Shown piece by piece: positions 63,938 to 64,000 of a stretch of 64,000 nucleotides of DNA. The position numbers and the translations under genes are program-made. Origin of the DNA: Salinicola lusitanus (GTDB lineage: Bacteria; Pseudomonadota; Gammaproteobacteria; Pseudomonadales; Halomonadaceae); the NCBI RefSeq assembly GCF_003206045.1, contig NZ_PZJM01000004.1, positions 533,274-597,273 of the forward strand. The letters are read 5' to 3'. The notes beneath the pieces were generated by a model, which was given only the letters and a program-made list of their open reading frames with translations, was not told where the DNA came from and made no database searches. How positions within the stretch are numbered: the stretch's first letter is position 1; each line of letters starts with the position of its first letter.

Positions 63938-64000
63938 TCAGGCACGCCCCTGACGACGGCGCTGACTGAGTCGCTGCATCAGCTCGCGGGAACGCAATGG
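63938..64000 (-). CDS. recO: C-terminal end of DNA repair protein RecO (partial)
   Basis: The window edge cuts a minus-strand gene whose last 20 codons read PLRSRELMQRLSQRRRQGRA and then TGA at 63938-63940. The PLxSRELM pattern is the conserved end of RecO, which loads RecA with RecF and RecR. RecO is usually followed by pdxJ, as here; the gap is 85 bases. Confidence 0.75.
   Translation of the reverse strand, partial: PLRSRELMQRLSQRRRQGRA

Overview
The window is a GC-rich stretch of a gammaproteobacterial chromosome. Gene content and neighbour order (an MvaT-type nucleoid protein, BarA/GacS next to cysM-rlmD-relA-mazG, recO-pdxJ, one large flagellar block) fit a halophilic or halotolerant Oceanospirillales member, most likely Halomonadaceae. 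That placement is inference from content, not a computed phylogeny. I see no rRNA, tRNA, insertion sequence, prophage or CRISPR array.

Positions 1-17100 are a flagellar block. fliLMNOPQR (+) encodes the switch complex and export gate. It converges on a terminator with flgBCDEFGHIJKL (-), which encodes rod, hook, rings, muramidase and hook-filament junction. flgA, flgM and flgN (+) follow, divergent from flgB. Good sigma-28 (FliA) promoter matches precede flgK and flgM, so late genes can be separated from the hook-basal-body operon. The block is bordered by an MvaT-family xenogeneic silencer gene, an AT-rich intergenic island and a membrane GGDEF diguanylate cyclase.

Positions 19115-23323 hold a tightly overlapping three-gene operon: a SatD-family protein that looks like a nucleotidyl-cyclase-fold domain plus HTH, a DUF3307 membrane protein, and an AmiD-like lipoprotein amidase. 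Next come a XRE-cupin regulator and a divergent BenE-type transporter, whose promoter -10 box lies inside a perfect palindrome.

Positions 23326-34211 form the most unusual region, a predicted peptide ligation/processing locus. It has two transglutaminase-like proteases (one the 1124-aa DUF2126 fusion), a circularly permuted ATP-grasp fused to an alpha-E domain, a second divergent ATP-grasp plus alpha-E pair as separate genes, and a zinc-ribbon HEIGH metallopeptidase. The families are known, but the substrate and product are not.

Positions 34299-51878 are mostly housekeeping: lipoprotein, Yip1-like membrane protein, proS, lytic transglycosylase, slyD-like PPIase, rfaH, AmpG-like permease, SEC-C/TPR protein, a 637-aa unknown membrane/coiled-coil protein, topB, ketopantoate-reductase-like gene, a P-loop sugar/nucleoside kinase with a sugar porter, and cbpA-cbpM. 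Positions 51971-64000 carry ppc, mazG, relA, rlmD, cysM, a divergent BarA/GacS-type hybrid kinase, pdxJ and the end of recO.

Start codons were chosen by ribosome binding site and family N-terminus. Several differ from the longest reading frame: GTG for flgL, flgH, the lytic transglycosylase and the 637-aa protein, and TTG for flgM.
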